Shown: positions 8,360 to 16,928 of the stretch, piece by piece
Layout of the letters: every line of letters starts with the position of its first letter
How positions within the stretch are numbered: position 1 is the first letter of the stretch
NCBI GenBank assembly: GCA_002435865.1
Contig: DIWV01000003.1
Coordinates: forward strand, 42,168-106,167
Reading direction: 5' to 3'
DNA from: Cloacimonetes bacterium UBA6097
Lineage (GTDB): Bacteria; Cloacimonadota; Cloacimonadia; Cloacimonadales; Cloacimonadaceae
DNA: 64,000 nt
Notes under the pieces: generated by a model
What the model saw: only the letters and a program-made list of their open reading frames with translations
What the model was told of the DNA's origin: nothing
Databases searched by the model: none
Made by a program: the position numbers and the translations under genes

Positions 8360-10327
8360 CTACTTCCCATATATAAGAAACTTGCCTGATTGTTTGATTT
8401 TACTATTACTAAATCTGTAAAAGTAAATACCAGGAGGACATTTATGGTTGTTTTCATCGCTAGTATTCCAAGCTATTTTAATTATGCCTTGTTCGCAATT
8501 AATTTCTTTTAATCTTTGTCCTTTAATATTGTATATTGTGATTTGTGATGTATTCCTTATATCAGTATTGAAGCTAAAAGTTATTTCAGATCCCTCCAGT
8601 AGAGGATTTGGAAACACTGTTACAACTGGAACTGAAATATCCTGTGCGAGATTTTCATCAATTAAGGTTGGATTACTTTTAATCCCAAGGTTAAATGAAT
8701 ACCCTGCTGTTACAAAGATAAAATCATCCCCACTTGGATTGTGAGCTTGCCATGCTGTATCGTTACCCCAAGCTGCAACTGTTCCGTCATTTCGCAAAGC
8801 TATACTGTGACAAAAGCCTGCACTAATAGCAACGAAATCATATCCATAGGGAACATAACACTGCCCATATTCGTTGTTACCCCAAGCTGCCAAACTGCCA
8901 TTGGAAAGCAAAGCAAGACTATGCTGACCTCCACAGGCAATTTCAGAAACATTCATTAAGTAGGGAACATTGCATTGCCCCTCATTATTGCTACCCCAGG
9001 CAATAACTGTCCCAGAGTAAGTGAGTGCTAATGCATGAGTTTTACCAGTGGCAATTTTGGTAAAAGGAATACCTTGGGGAACATTATATATATTATTTTC
9101 ATTCAGCCCCCAGACTGTTACAATTCCATCATTTAAAGCCATACTATGGTAACCGCCTGCAGCAATGGCAGAATACCCGGTTCCTGCCGGGCTATTGCAC
9201 TGATTATAACCATTCCAGCCCCAGCAGGCAATACTGCCATCAGTCCTTAGGGCTACACTGTGACTATCTCCACAGGCGACAGCCTCAAAATCAAAGCCTT
9301 CCGGAACATTACTTTGACCTGAATAATTATACCCCCACCCAATCAGACTGTGATTATCTTTTATCCCGATACTATGACCATATCCTGCTGCTGCAGAAAT
9401 AACTTCCATTTCCTGAGGCATGTTTAACTGGTAATTAGTATTATCACCCCAACACATAATCTTCCAGTTAAATGTGAGACCTACACAGTGATTTTGCCTG
9501 GAGGAAATATCTGTAAAAAGCACATTAGGGGGGACATTGCATTGCCCGCAATTGTTCAATCCCCAGGCTTCAATAGTTCCATTAGACCTTAAAGCCAGGC
9601 TAAATCCATTGCCTGCTGATACTTTGACAAAATCATTACCAAAAGGAACATTGCATTGACCGAATGTATTACTCCCCCATGCCACCAGACTTCCATCAGA
9701 CCTGATAGCCAGACTATGATTGTTGCCACCGGATATGTCAACGAAATTGTACCCGAAAGGAACATTGCATTGACCTTCAAAGTTTTTACCCCATGCAACT
9801 ATCTCACCATTATTTCTCAATGCCAGACAATGTTCTGCACCTGCCGAAATCTTACTATATCCATAATTAATAGGAGCATTACATTGTCCATATATGTTGC
9901 TGCCACAAACGACAATTGTACCATTTTCTCTCAAAGCCATGCTAAAAAAATCACCTGCATCTATTGCAACAAAGTCATTGCCGTAAGGTACGTTTAGTTG
10001 ATTACTTGTGTTCAAACCCCAGGCATTAATCGTACCATCAGTTGTTAAAGCCAGACTATGATATCGACCACCTGATACAGCTATATAGTTGTTACCAATA
10101 GGACTTTCGCATCTACCATAACCATTTGTTCCCCATGCTACTACATAGCCTTCCAATGTAATTGCTAAGTTATGATAATTACCTGCTTCTATGATTGTAT
10201 AAGATTGAGAAAACTGATTAGAAGAACCGTACAGAATACCCCACGACACTACTTCGTTTCTTGTTCCTTCTGCATTGGAGCAGAGGAAAACCAAAAACAC
10301 GCTCAAGAATAGAATACAATATTTCAC
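8360..10327 (-). CDS. Secreted RCC1-repeat beta-propeller protein with T9SS C-terminal domain
   Basis: The 655-residue protein has a signal peptide (about 1-20), then about 14 copies of a compact RCC1 repeat of the form xVAWGxNxxGQCNVPxGxxF followed by xISAGxxHSLALRxDG, with a period of 38 residues, and a C-terminal sorting domain. The last 85 or so residues contain VFPNPLLEGSEITFSF, YNIKGQRLKEI, PPGIYFYRF and end in KSGKFLIYGK-like sequence, the Por/T9SS type-A pattern that directs export through the outer membrane. The start is GTG (10325-10327) preceded by AGAGGA. Ligand unknown. It sits between the two halves of the Bat cluster and has its own promoter. Confidence 0.88.
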   Translation of the reverse strand: MKYCILFLSVFLVFLCSNAEGTRNEVVSWGILYGSSNQFSQSYTIIEAGNYHNLAITLEGYVVAWGTNGYGRCESPIGNNYIAVSGGRYHSLALTTDGTINAWGLNTSNQLNVPYGNDFVAIDAGDFFSMALRENGTIVVCGSNIYGQCNAPINYGYSKISAGAEHCLALRNNGEIVAWGKNFEGQCNVPFGYNFVDISGGNNHSLAIRSDGSLVAWGSNTFGQCNVPFGNDFVKVSAGNGFSLALRSNGTIEAWGLNNCGQCNVPPNVLFTDISSRQNHCVGLTFNWKIMCWGDNTNYQLNMPQEMEVISAAAGYGHSIGIKDNHSLIGWGYNYSGQSNVPEGFDFEAVACGDSHSVALRTDGSIACWGWNGYNQCNSPAGTGYSAIAAGGYHSMALNDGIVTVWGLNENNIYNVPQGIPFTKIATGKTHALALTYSGTVIAWGSNNEGQCNVPYLMNVSEIACGGQHSLALLSNGSLAAWGNNEYGQCYVPYGYDFVAISAGFCHSIALRNDGTVAAWGNDTAWQAHNPSGDDFIFVTAGYSFNLGIKSNPTLIDENLAQDISVPVVTVFPNPLLEGSEITFSFNTDIRNTSQITIYNIKGQRLKEINCEQGIIKIAWNTSDENNHKCPPGIYFYRFSNSKIKQSGKFLIYGK

Positions 10328-10368
10328 AATATTCCTCTTTCTTTTGAAAATGCCAAATTACATGCATG

Positions 10369-10398
10369 TTATTAAGAAGTTAAATTGTTCTGTGTCAA
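10369..10398 (-). promoter_or_regulatory. Putative promoter of the RCC1-repeat gene
   Basis: Minus strand TTGACA (10398-10393), 18 nt, TAATAA (10374-10369), about 40 nt upstream of the GTG start. Confidence 0.5.
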
Positions 10399-10506
10399 GA
10401 TATTTATTAGCTATCGCATGAATATCCCCATTTTTTTTTACCGAGCCCAATCTTAAGCTGCCAAGGTTCAGGATTAGTAAATATTGCTTTATCATGCCCT
10501 GCTTAT

Positions 10507-10615
10507 TCCTTAATCAATCCATAGGAGATTAAAGGGAGATGCTAGGGTCATCTAAGGGTGCGACCCTTAGATGACCCTAGCATCTCCCTTTAATCTCTGT
10601 AAGATCAGGTAAGGA
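10507..10615. repeat. Period-11 intergenic palindrome, element 2 (35-bp perfect arms)
   Basis: Perfect inverted repeat with arms 10525-10559 and 10563-10597 around GCG at 10560-10562, and outer inverted ends TTATTCCTTA (10503-10512) and TAAGGAATAA (10610-10619). Left-arm 11-mers are AATCCATAGGA, GATTAAAGGGA, GATGCTAGGGT and CATCTAAGGGT. It has the same length and centre as element 1 and aligns to it without gaps. It occupies the 458-bp gap between DUF58 and the RCC1 gene; the rest of that gap shows no gene. No T-run follows the stem. Confidence 0.92.
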
Positions 10616-10785
10616 ATAAATAATGGACATATGAAGTGCATAACCATAAATATATAGAGAAAATAAACTCCCGATTAATATAATGAATGAAAAATGAAGT
10701 ACAACAGGCAGGATTTTTGTCTGCGCATGAATGACACTCAGTGGATAAAGCGCTTTGGGCTATTTCTCAAACATGAATTGTATAG

Positions 10786-11673
10786 TTATTTATGTCTGCG
10801 TTTTATCCTTTTTTTAAAGAATTTCTGCAGTTCTGCTACATAAGGTTCGTCTGTTTTTAAAGACAGCAGGTCGATCCCGGCTTTGGACATTTTTTTATCC
10901 ATTTGTTCCTGTTCAACCTGAATGAATTTCTTGTATTGGTAACTGAGCTTTTTATCAGATAAATCTATGATTTCATTATCTCCGGTTTCAGGATTATAGA
11001 TTCTTAGCAGTCCTCCTGATGGTAAATCTCTTTCAGAAGGATCAACAATCTGCAGAGCAATGACATCGTGTTTATTGGAAAGCAACTCCATTGGTTTCTG
11101 GTAATTATGCGCCAGGAAGTCCGAAACAATGAAAACTATAGTACGTTTCTTGAGTAGTCTGGCTGTATATGATAAAGCATTTGCCAAATCTGTACCTCTG
11201 CCCTGTGGTTCGTGATAAAGTATATCTCTCAGGATTTGCAGGGTATACTTACGACCCTTGCGTGGGGGGAGGTATTTCTCAATCTTGTCGGTAAACAGCA
11301 ATAAACCTACTTTGTCCTGATTGCTGAGTGCCGAAAAGGACAAAACAGCTGTAATTTCTGCAATAAACTCTGATTTTATCTGTCCCTTTGTGCCGAATTG
11401 ATTGGAAGCGCTGAGGTCTACAATAAACAGGACATTTAGCTCACGAGTTTCCTTGAATTTCTTGATGTAGGGATGCCCAAACCGGGCGGAAACGTTCCAA
11501 TCTATATCGCGATAACTGTCTCCAGCCTGGTATTCCCGCACCTCACTAAATTCCAGACCCTGACCTTTAAACAGAGAATGATATTCTCCTGTGAAAACCT
11601 CTTCCACCATATTGCGGGTCTTGATTTCAATGCGCTTAATGCGCTTCAGGATTTCAGCAGGTGTTGCCGGCAT
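10786..11673 (-). CDS. DUF58 protein of the Bat/MoxR cluster
   Basis: This 295-residue protein is a clear DUF58 member. The family signature runs from GLEFSEVREYQAGDSYRDID through WNVSARFGHPYIKKF (about residues 38-75), followed by a degenerate vWA-like fold (FIVDLSASNQFG, later FIVSDFLAHN). DUF58 proteins pair with MoxR ATPases, which are thought to remodel or mature vWA proteins. It starts 4 nt after moxR. In Bacteroidota the same gene leads directly into the batA part of the operon; here about 4 kb intervenes. Confidence 0.9.
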   Translation of the reverse strand: MPATPAEILKRIKRIEIKTRNMVEEVFTGEYHSLFKGQGLEFSEVREYQAGDSYRDIDWNVSARFGHPYIKKFKETRELNVLFIVDLSASNQFGTKGQIKSEFIAEITAVLSFSALSNQDKVGLLLFTDKIEKYLPPRKGRKYTLQILRDILYHEPQGRGTDLANALSYTARLLKKRTIVFIVSDFLAHNYQKPMELLSNKHDVIALQIVDPSERDLPSGGLLRIYNPETGDNEIIDLSDKKLSYQYKKFIQVEQEQMDKKMSKAGIDLLSLKTDEPYVAELQKFFKKRIKRRHK

Positions 11674-11677
11674 AGGT

Positions 11678-12664
11678 TTATGGAACTTCTATTTCGTCAA
11701 AAATTCGGTTAACTATATCCTCAGAAGTGAGTTGCTCAGCTTCTGCTTCATAAGACAAAATAATGCGGTGGCGCAAAACGTCTTTGCCTATAGCTTTTAT
11801 ATCATCAGGAATCACATAACCACGGTGTTCCATATAAGCATGAGCTTTAGCTGCACGGGCAAGATATATTGATGCCCTGGGAGAAGCACCACACTCTATC
11901 AAACCATGTAAACTGGATAAACGCGGATAACGCTGCGGTTGTCTTGTGGCAAAAACAAGATGCAGGATATAATCATTCAGCTTTTCTTCCATATAGATGT
12001 CTTTTATTACACTCCGCATACTATCTATTGATTCAGGTTTCAGGATCGGCTTTATTGTAATAGGTTCATCTTTTACCATGCGATTGATGATTTGCTTCTC
12101 TGCTTCAAAATCAGGATAGGTAATTTTGAGTTTAAGCATAAAGCGGTCTACCTGTGCTTCTGGTAAGGGATAAGTGCCTTCCTGCTCAAGTGGATTCTGG
12201 GTTGCCATCACCAGGAATGGCTTTGGTAATTCAAATGTTGTATCACCAATAGTTACTTGCCTTTCCTGCATTGCTTCCAATAAAGCGGATTGAACCTTGC
12301 TCGGTGCGCGGTTAATCTCGTCAGCCAGGATAAAATTAGCAAATAAAGGACCTTTCTTGGGATAGAAAATCCCTTCTTTCTGATTGTAAATCATGGTTCC
12401 GGTAATATCAGCAGGAAGCAGATCGGGAGTAAATTGTATGCGTTTGAAAGTTGCCTTCATAGCTTGCGCCAAAGTGCTGATGATTAAAGTCTTGGCAAGA
12501 CCCGGGACACCCTCAAGCAGGATATGACCGTTACTGAGCAAGCCTATGAGCAGGCGTTCAATAATTGTTGTCTGACCGACAATTACCTTGCCCATCTCAG
12601 CTTTGACTTCATCGAGAAAACTGCTGGTGTCCAATACCCGTCTGTGAATTTCTTCTATCTGCAT
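11678..12664 (-). CDS. MoxR-family AAA+ ATPase
   Basis: The 328-residue protein has Walker A GVPGLAKT (52-59), Walker B ILADEINR (112-119), the MoxR signature QSALLEAMQERQVT and sensor-1 MATQNPLEQEGTYPLPEAQ. MoxR ATPases act as cytoplasmic chaperones for vWA-domain partners, which fits the BatA and BatB-BatC proteins nearby. AGAGGT precedes the ATG. The gene lies 22 bp after the Na/Pi symporter gene and could be read from the same transcript. Confidence 0.93.
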   Translation of the reverse strand: MQIEEIHRRVLDTSSFLDEVKAEMGKVIVGQTTIIERLLIGLLSNGHILLEGVPGLAKTLIISTLAQAMKATFKRIQFTPDLLPADITGTMIYNQKEGIFYPKKGPLFANFILADEINRAPSKVQSALLEAMQERQVTIGDTTFELPKPFLVMATQNPLEQEGTYPLPEAQVDRFMLKLKITYPDFEAEKQIINRMVKDEPITIKPILKPESIDSMRSVIKDIYMEEKLNDYILHLVFATRQPQRYPRLSSLHGLIECGASPRASIYLARAAKAHAYMEHRGYVIPDDIKAIGKDVLRHRIILSYEAEAEQLTSEDIVNRIFDEIEVP

Positions 12665-12686
12665 AATAACCTCTTGTCTATATATA

Positions 12687-14351
12687 TTATTCTGTAATCT
12701 GATTAAGAGCCTGCATAATATTCAGGCAATTATCGCCAATGTGTTCCAGATACTTCACCAAGTCAAGGAATAAAAGCTCGCTGCGGACATCCGAGCCTTG
12801 CTGCATGCGTGAACGGGCTGCTTTGTGAACACTTCTCCGCAATTCATTTATTACGTTTTCCTGTTCTTTGGCTTTGTTCAGTTCAGCTGAACTGACATAT
12901 TTGACCATTCGGGAGCGAATATCATCCAGGAAAATTTTGGTGAGGTCCACAAGCCTTGTAATATCTTCCAGGGCCTGCGCGTTTATCTGGATTTTCTTTT
13001 CAAACTTATGATGTATGGCTTTGGACATATTATAGTTGCTGTCGGCGATATTTTCCAGTTCATGTACGATACGCATCAGAAAATTAAGATTGCTGTAGTT
13101 TGAATCACTCAGGCTTTCTTTTGCACATTGCTGCAGATAATGAGTGATTTCTTCCTGCATCTGGTCTGTCAAAGCTTCTGTATCTTTAATTTTCTGGATT
13201 TTCTCTTCCATTTTTTTGTCCGGATGGTCAAAAACATGAATTGTTTCATCAAACATTTTCTCGACTATCTCCGCCATCTTTTCAATTTCTTTTGTAGCTT
13301 CAATGATGTTCATGTCTGCTGTATCCTGTAGCGGAGTAGAGATATACTGCAGCCTGTAGCTGGTATCCGTATCCCGCGATGTAGGCTTTACCAGTCTTTC
13401 AACTATCCTGGCAAACTGAGGAACAAATCCAATCAACAAAATCGTATTTGTTATATTAAACAGGGTGTGGAACAAAGCCAAATCTAGAGGAAAGTTTGCA
13501 CGGTTGTAAAAGTCCCAGGGGGTTATCCAGGTTAGCAGGTTTTTAAAATATACAAAGACAAAACTCATCCAGATTACACCTGCCACATTGAACAGAGTGT
13601 GAGCCCTGGCAGCGCGCCTGGCACTTACATTTGTTCCAAAGGAAGCAATATAAGCCGTTATGGTTGTTCCGATGTTTTCACCCAGGCACAAAGCCATAGC
13701 ACTTGGTAAATCTATCCAGCCTTTAAAAGCCATTGCAACTGTTACTGTCATCATAGCGCTGGATGACTGGATTATCATTGTCAATATTGTTCCGGCAATT
13801 ACATACAGAAAATATGACCATATGCCGTTAGATGACAGAGTAGCAAGAAAAGCCTGTGTCTGGGGATATTGCGTGATATCGGGGATAGAATCACGCAACA
13901 TTCCTAAACCGATAAACAGAATACCAAAGCCAATTATAAAATCACCAAAATCACGGTACTTTTTCCTTTTTGAAAACATAAAGGGTAAGCCTATGCCGAC
14001 AATGGGAAGCGCTAAAACAGAAATCTTTACCTTGAAGCCGAAGTAAGATACAATCCAGGTTGTTACGGTTGTCCCGATATTAGCACCCATAATTGTACTG
14101 ATGGCCTGAGTAAGCGAAAGCAATCCTGCATTAACAAAGCTGACCACCATTACAGTAGTGGCTGATGAAGACTGGATTATGGAAGTGATAAATATCCCTG
14201 TTAATACTCCCATAAACCTGTTTTGGGTCATGAAATTGAGAACTGACTGCAGTTTTTGTCCTGCTGACCTCTGCAGACCGTCACTCATTATTTTCATACC
14301 AAAAAGGAAGACACCAATGGACCCGATTATCTGTAAAATCATCAAAATCAT
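12687..14351 (-). CDS. Na/Pi cotransporter family protein with PhoU-like tail
   Basis: The 554-residue protein has two repeats of the Na/Pi cotransporter domain, each with a QSSSA motif (first at 60-64 in TSIIQSSSATTVMV, second in MIIQSSSAMMTV), about eight membrane segments to residue 340, and a cytoplasmic PhoU-like helical domain (about 350-554). This is the NptA/YjbB type, which moves phosphate with sodium, often outward in bacteria. A GGAG 5 nt before the ATG supports the start. An intrinsic terminator just upstream separates it from the pyrophosphatase gene. Orthophosphate made by that enzyme is a possible functional link. Confidence 0.88.
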   Translation of the reverse strand: MILMILQIIGSIGVFLFGMKIMSDGLQRSAGQKLQSVLNFMTQNRFMGVLTGIFITSIIQSSSATTVMVVSFVNAGLLSLTQAISTIMGANIGTTVTTWIVSYFGFKVKISVLALPIVGIGLPFMFSKRKKYRDFGDFIIGFGILFIGLGMLRDSIPDITQYPQTQAFLATLSSNGIWSYFLYVIAGTILTMIIQSSSAMMTVTVAMAFKGWIDLPSAMALCLGENIGTTITAYIASFGTNVSARRAARAHTLFNVAGVIWMSFVFVYFKNLLTWITPWDFYNRANFPLDLALFHTLFNITNTILLIGFVPQFARIVERLVKPTSRDTDTSYRLQYISTPLQDTADMNIIEATKEIEKMAEIVEKMFDETIHVFDHPDKKMEEKIQKIKDTEALTDQMQEEITHYLQQCAKESLSDSNYSNLNFLMRIVHELENIADSNYNMSKAIHHKFEKKIQINAQALEDITRLVDLTKIFLDDIRSRMVKYVSSAELNKAKEQENVINELRRSVHKAARSRMQQGSDVRSELLFLDLVKYLEHIGDNCLNIMQALNQITE

Positions 14352-14384
14352 GCTTTCTCCATACTTATCATTGTGAGTAAATTA

Positions 14385-14420
14385 GAAAAAAGGACTTTGG
14401 GGTGACCAAAGTCCTCTTTT
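14385..14420 (-). terminator. Intrinsic terminator, probably bidirectional
   Basis: AGGACTTTGG (14391-14400), loop GGTGA, CCAAAGTCCT (14406-14415): a perfect 10-bp stem. On the minus strand it is followed by a six-T run (14391-14386), on the plus strand by CTTTTTATTTT. It lies about 35 nt past the stop codon of the pyrophosphatase gene, which it should terminate. Confidence 0.9.
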
Positions 14421-14450
14421 TATTTTAATTTATTGTAGTGTTAATATAAT

Positions 14451-16832
14451 TTATGGATTCACCTGTTCAGAGGGTTCGGTCGGAATGAGAATATCCTGGT
14501 TTTTATTCTCATTTGCCTGCATTAGCTGCTGTTCAGATTCTGTTACCCATTCAACCTTATTCTTCATTGAATTATCGAGCTGCACATTGCTGAAGGGAGG
14601 ATTTATGTTCTCAACATGCAGGGAATAACCAACAATCAAGCCTGCAAAAACTATGGAAACCATACTCATAAGCTTGACCAGGATGTTAATACACGGACCG
14701 GCTGTATCCTTAAAAGGATCACCCACAGTGTCGCCAACCACGGTAGCTTTGTGTGAAGAAGAGCCTTTACCGCCGAACATGCCTGATTCTACGAATTTCT
14801 TGGCATTGTCCCAGGCTCCACCTGAGTTATTCATCATAACTGCTAAAACGAAACCAGAAGTCAATGCTCCGACTAATACTCCAAGAACACCTGCGACACC
14901 AAATATCATTCCGACAATTATGGGGGTAAGAATTCCTACCATCGCGGGCAGAATCATTTCTTTCTGTGCGCCTTTGGTAGAGATTGTCACGCATCTGGCA
15001 TAATCAGGAGTACCTGTTCCGTCCATGATACCGGGTATTTCCTTAAACTGACGTCTTACTTCGGCAACCATTTTACCGGCTGCGCGTCCGACTGCTTTGA
15101 TTGTTAGCGAGGAAAACACAAAAGCAACCATAGCGCCAACAAAGATACCAAGCAGGAACTTGGGATTGAGCACGTTTATCTGGTAAAAAGCTATGAAATC
15201 CTTGACCGTAGCTTCGGAAACAAGGATTTTCTCTGATATTTTATCACTGTAGTGAATTGTTAAATAAGGTATTTGTCCAAGTTTTTGTGCAAGCAGGTGA
15301 AATCCATTGCGGACTTCTTCCAGGTAAGCAGCCAACAGAGCCATAGCAGTAAGAGCAGCAGAACCAATGGCAAAACCTTTGCCAGTGGCAGCAGTTGTAT
15401 TGCCTACTGAATCAAGGTTATCTGTCATTTCTCTAACATGTGCCGGAAGTTCAGACATCTGGGCATTACCACCAGCATTATCGGCAATCGGTCCAAAAGC
15501 ATCCATAGCCAAAGTAACACCTAAGGTAGCAAGCATACCTACTGCGCCAAAACCGATTCCGTAAAGACCCATCTCTATTGATTCATAGCCATGGCTGCAG
15601 ATAAAAGCTGCAAAGATACCCAAGACAATTGTAATTACGGGAGCTGCAGTTGAACGCATACCTACTGCTATACCTTCCAGAATAACAGTAGCTGGTCCAT
15701 ATTCACCCTGTTCTGCGATTGCTCTTGTAGCTTTATAACTATGCGAAGTATCCTTCTCGGTAAACCATCCAATCAGGATACCTGCCAGCAGCCCTATGAC
15801 TGCAGAGATAAAGACTCCGAAGTAGTAATCTGCAGGCAGCATCATTTTGGTTATGAAGAAAGCAGCAATTGCGATCAGTATTGAACTTCCGTATACACCC
15901 TTGTTTAGGGCAAACATCAGTTCTTTTGTACCTGCATTTTCCTTTGTGGAAACCATAAACACACCCAGAATGGAAAGCAATGCGCCAATACCTGCAAGCA
16001 CCATCGGGGCTGTAACAAACTTTACCATCCAGATAGAATTATCAAGACCACCCATCGAGTAGACTGCACCCATTCCCAAAGCTGCAGTGGCAAGGATTGA
16101 ACCTGCATAAGATTCATACAAATCTGCGCCCATACCGGCAACGTCTCCAACGTTGTCACCAACGTTATCTGCTATTGTAGCTGGGTTTCTGGCATCGTCT
16201 TCGGGAATATTTGCTTCAACTTTACCAACCAGATCAGCACCCACATCAGCGGCTTTAGTAAAGATACCTCCGCCCAAACGTGCGAATAATGCCTGGGTGG
16301 ATGCGCCCATGCCGAAACTTAGCATGATAACCGTAATCTTTTCCAATGGGAAATGAAGCCAGTTTAAAACATAAAACCAGATAGAAATATCAATCAATGC
16401 CAAACCAACCACAGTCAATCCCATTACACTACCGGCTCTGAAAGCAACTTTCAGACCTTTGTTCAGGCTTGTTGTACAAGCCTGGGCAGTGCGGTTGGAA
16501 GCCAGGGTAGCCATGTTCATGCCAATGTAGCCGGCAAGTCCGCTAAAGAAACCACCTGTCAAAAATGCCCAGGGAATTAGCCAATGCAATATCCCCATAC
16601 CCCATGCCATATACTGGAACAGACAGAAAGCCACTATAAAGAAGATACCTACACCCTTATACTGTTGTTTCAGATAGGCAAATGCACCTTCTCTTACATG
16701 CCCTGCAATCTCCTGCATACGGGCAGTTCCGGGGTCTTGTTTCTTGACCTGATGAAAGAAAATATAAGCAAAAATCAAAGCTAATATTGCACCGACCGGC
16801 GCAAGATACCATATTACCGGAATCAAATTCAT
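14451..16832 (-). CDS. hppA: Membrane-bound ion-translocating pyrophosphatase (likely K+-dependent)
   Basis: The 793-residue enzyme couples pyrophosphate hydrolysis to H+ or Na+ pumping. Hallmarks seen are DNVGDNVGD (about 222-230), the substrate loop before it (NPATIADN), and the late DTVGDPFKDT and GGAWDNAKK motifs. The GNTTAATGKGFAIGSA stretch has Ala where K+-independent enzymes have Lys, which points to K+ dependence. The acidic residue in DLYESY (Glu about 240) is placed as in Na+-pumping members; that reading is inference. A tail of about 50 polar residues after the last helix is unusual. The start is the ATG at 16830-16832, which has GGAGG 7 nt upstream; an upstream TTG is less likely. 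Confidence 0.95.
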   Translation of the reverse strand: MNLIPVIWYLAPVGAILALIFAYIFFHQVKKQDPGTARMQEIAGHVREGAFAYLKQQYKGVGIFFIVAFCLFQYMAWGMGILHWLIPWAFLTGGFFSGLAGYIGMNMATLASNRTAQACTTSLNKGLKVAFRAGSVMGLTVVGLALIDISIWFYVLNWLHFPLEKITVIMLSFGMGASTQALFARLGGGIFTKAADVGADLVGKVEANIPEDDARNPATIADNVGDNVGDVAGMGADLYESYAGSILATAALGMGAVYSMGGLDNSIWMVKFVTAPMVLAGIGALLSILGVFMVSTKENAGTKELMFALNKGVYGSSILIAIAAFFITKMMLPADYYFGVFISAVIGLLAGILIGWFTEKDTSHSYKATRAIAEQGEYGPATVILEGIAVGMRSTAAPVITIVLGIFAAFICSHGYESIEMGLYGIGFGAVGMLATLGVTLAMDAFGPIADNAGGNAQMSELPAHVREMTDNLDSVGNTTAATGKGFAIGSAALTAMALLAAYLEEVRNGFHLLAQKLGQIPYLTIHYSDKISEKILVSEATVKDFIAFYQINVLNPKFLLGIFVGAMVAFVFSSLTIKAVGRAAGKMVAEVRRQFKEIPGIMDGTGTPDYARCVTISTKGAQKEMILPAMVGILTPIIVGMIFGVAGVLGVLVGALTSGFVLAVMMNNSGGAWDNAKKFVESGMFGGKGSSSHKATVVGDTVGDPFKDTAGPCINILVKLMSMVSIVFAGLIVGYSLHVENINPPFSNVQLDNSMKNKVEWVTESEQQLMQANENKNQDILIPTEPSEQVNP

Positions 16833-16928
16833 AAACAAACCTCCATAACGGATTAAGCTGATTTTCTGACTAAGTAAGTGATATTTACAGGTCTTTTTTA
16901 AGCATTTTGCCTTTTTGTCAATCGATAT

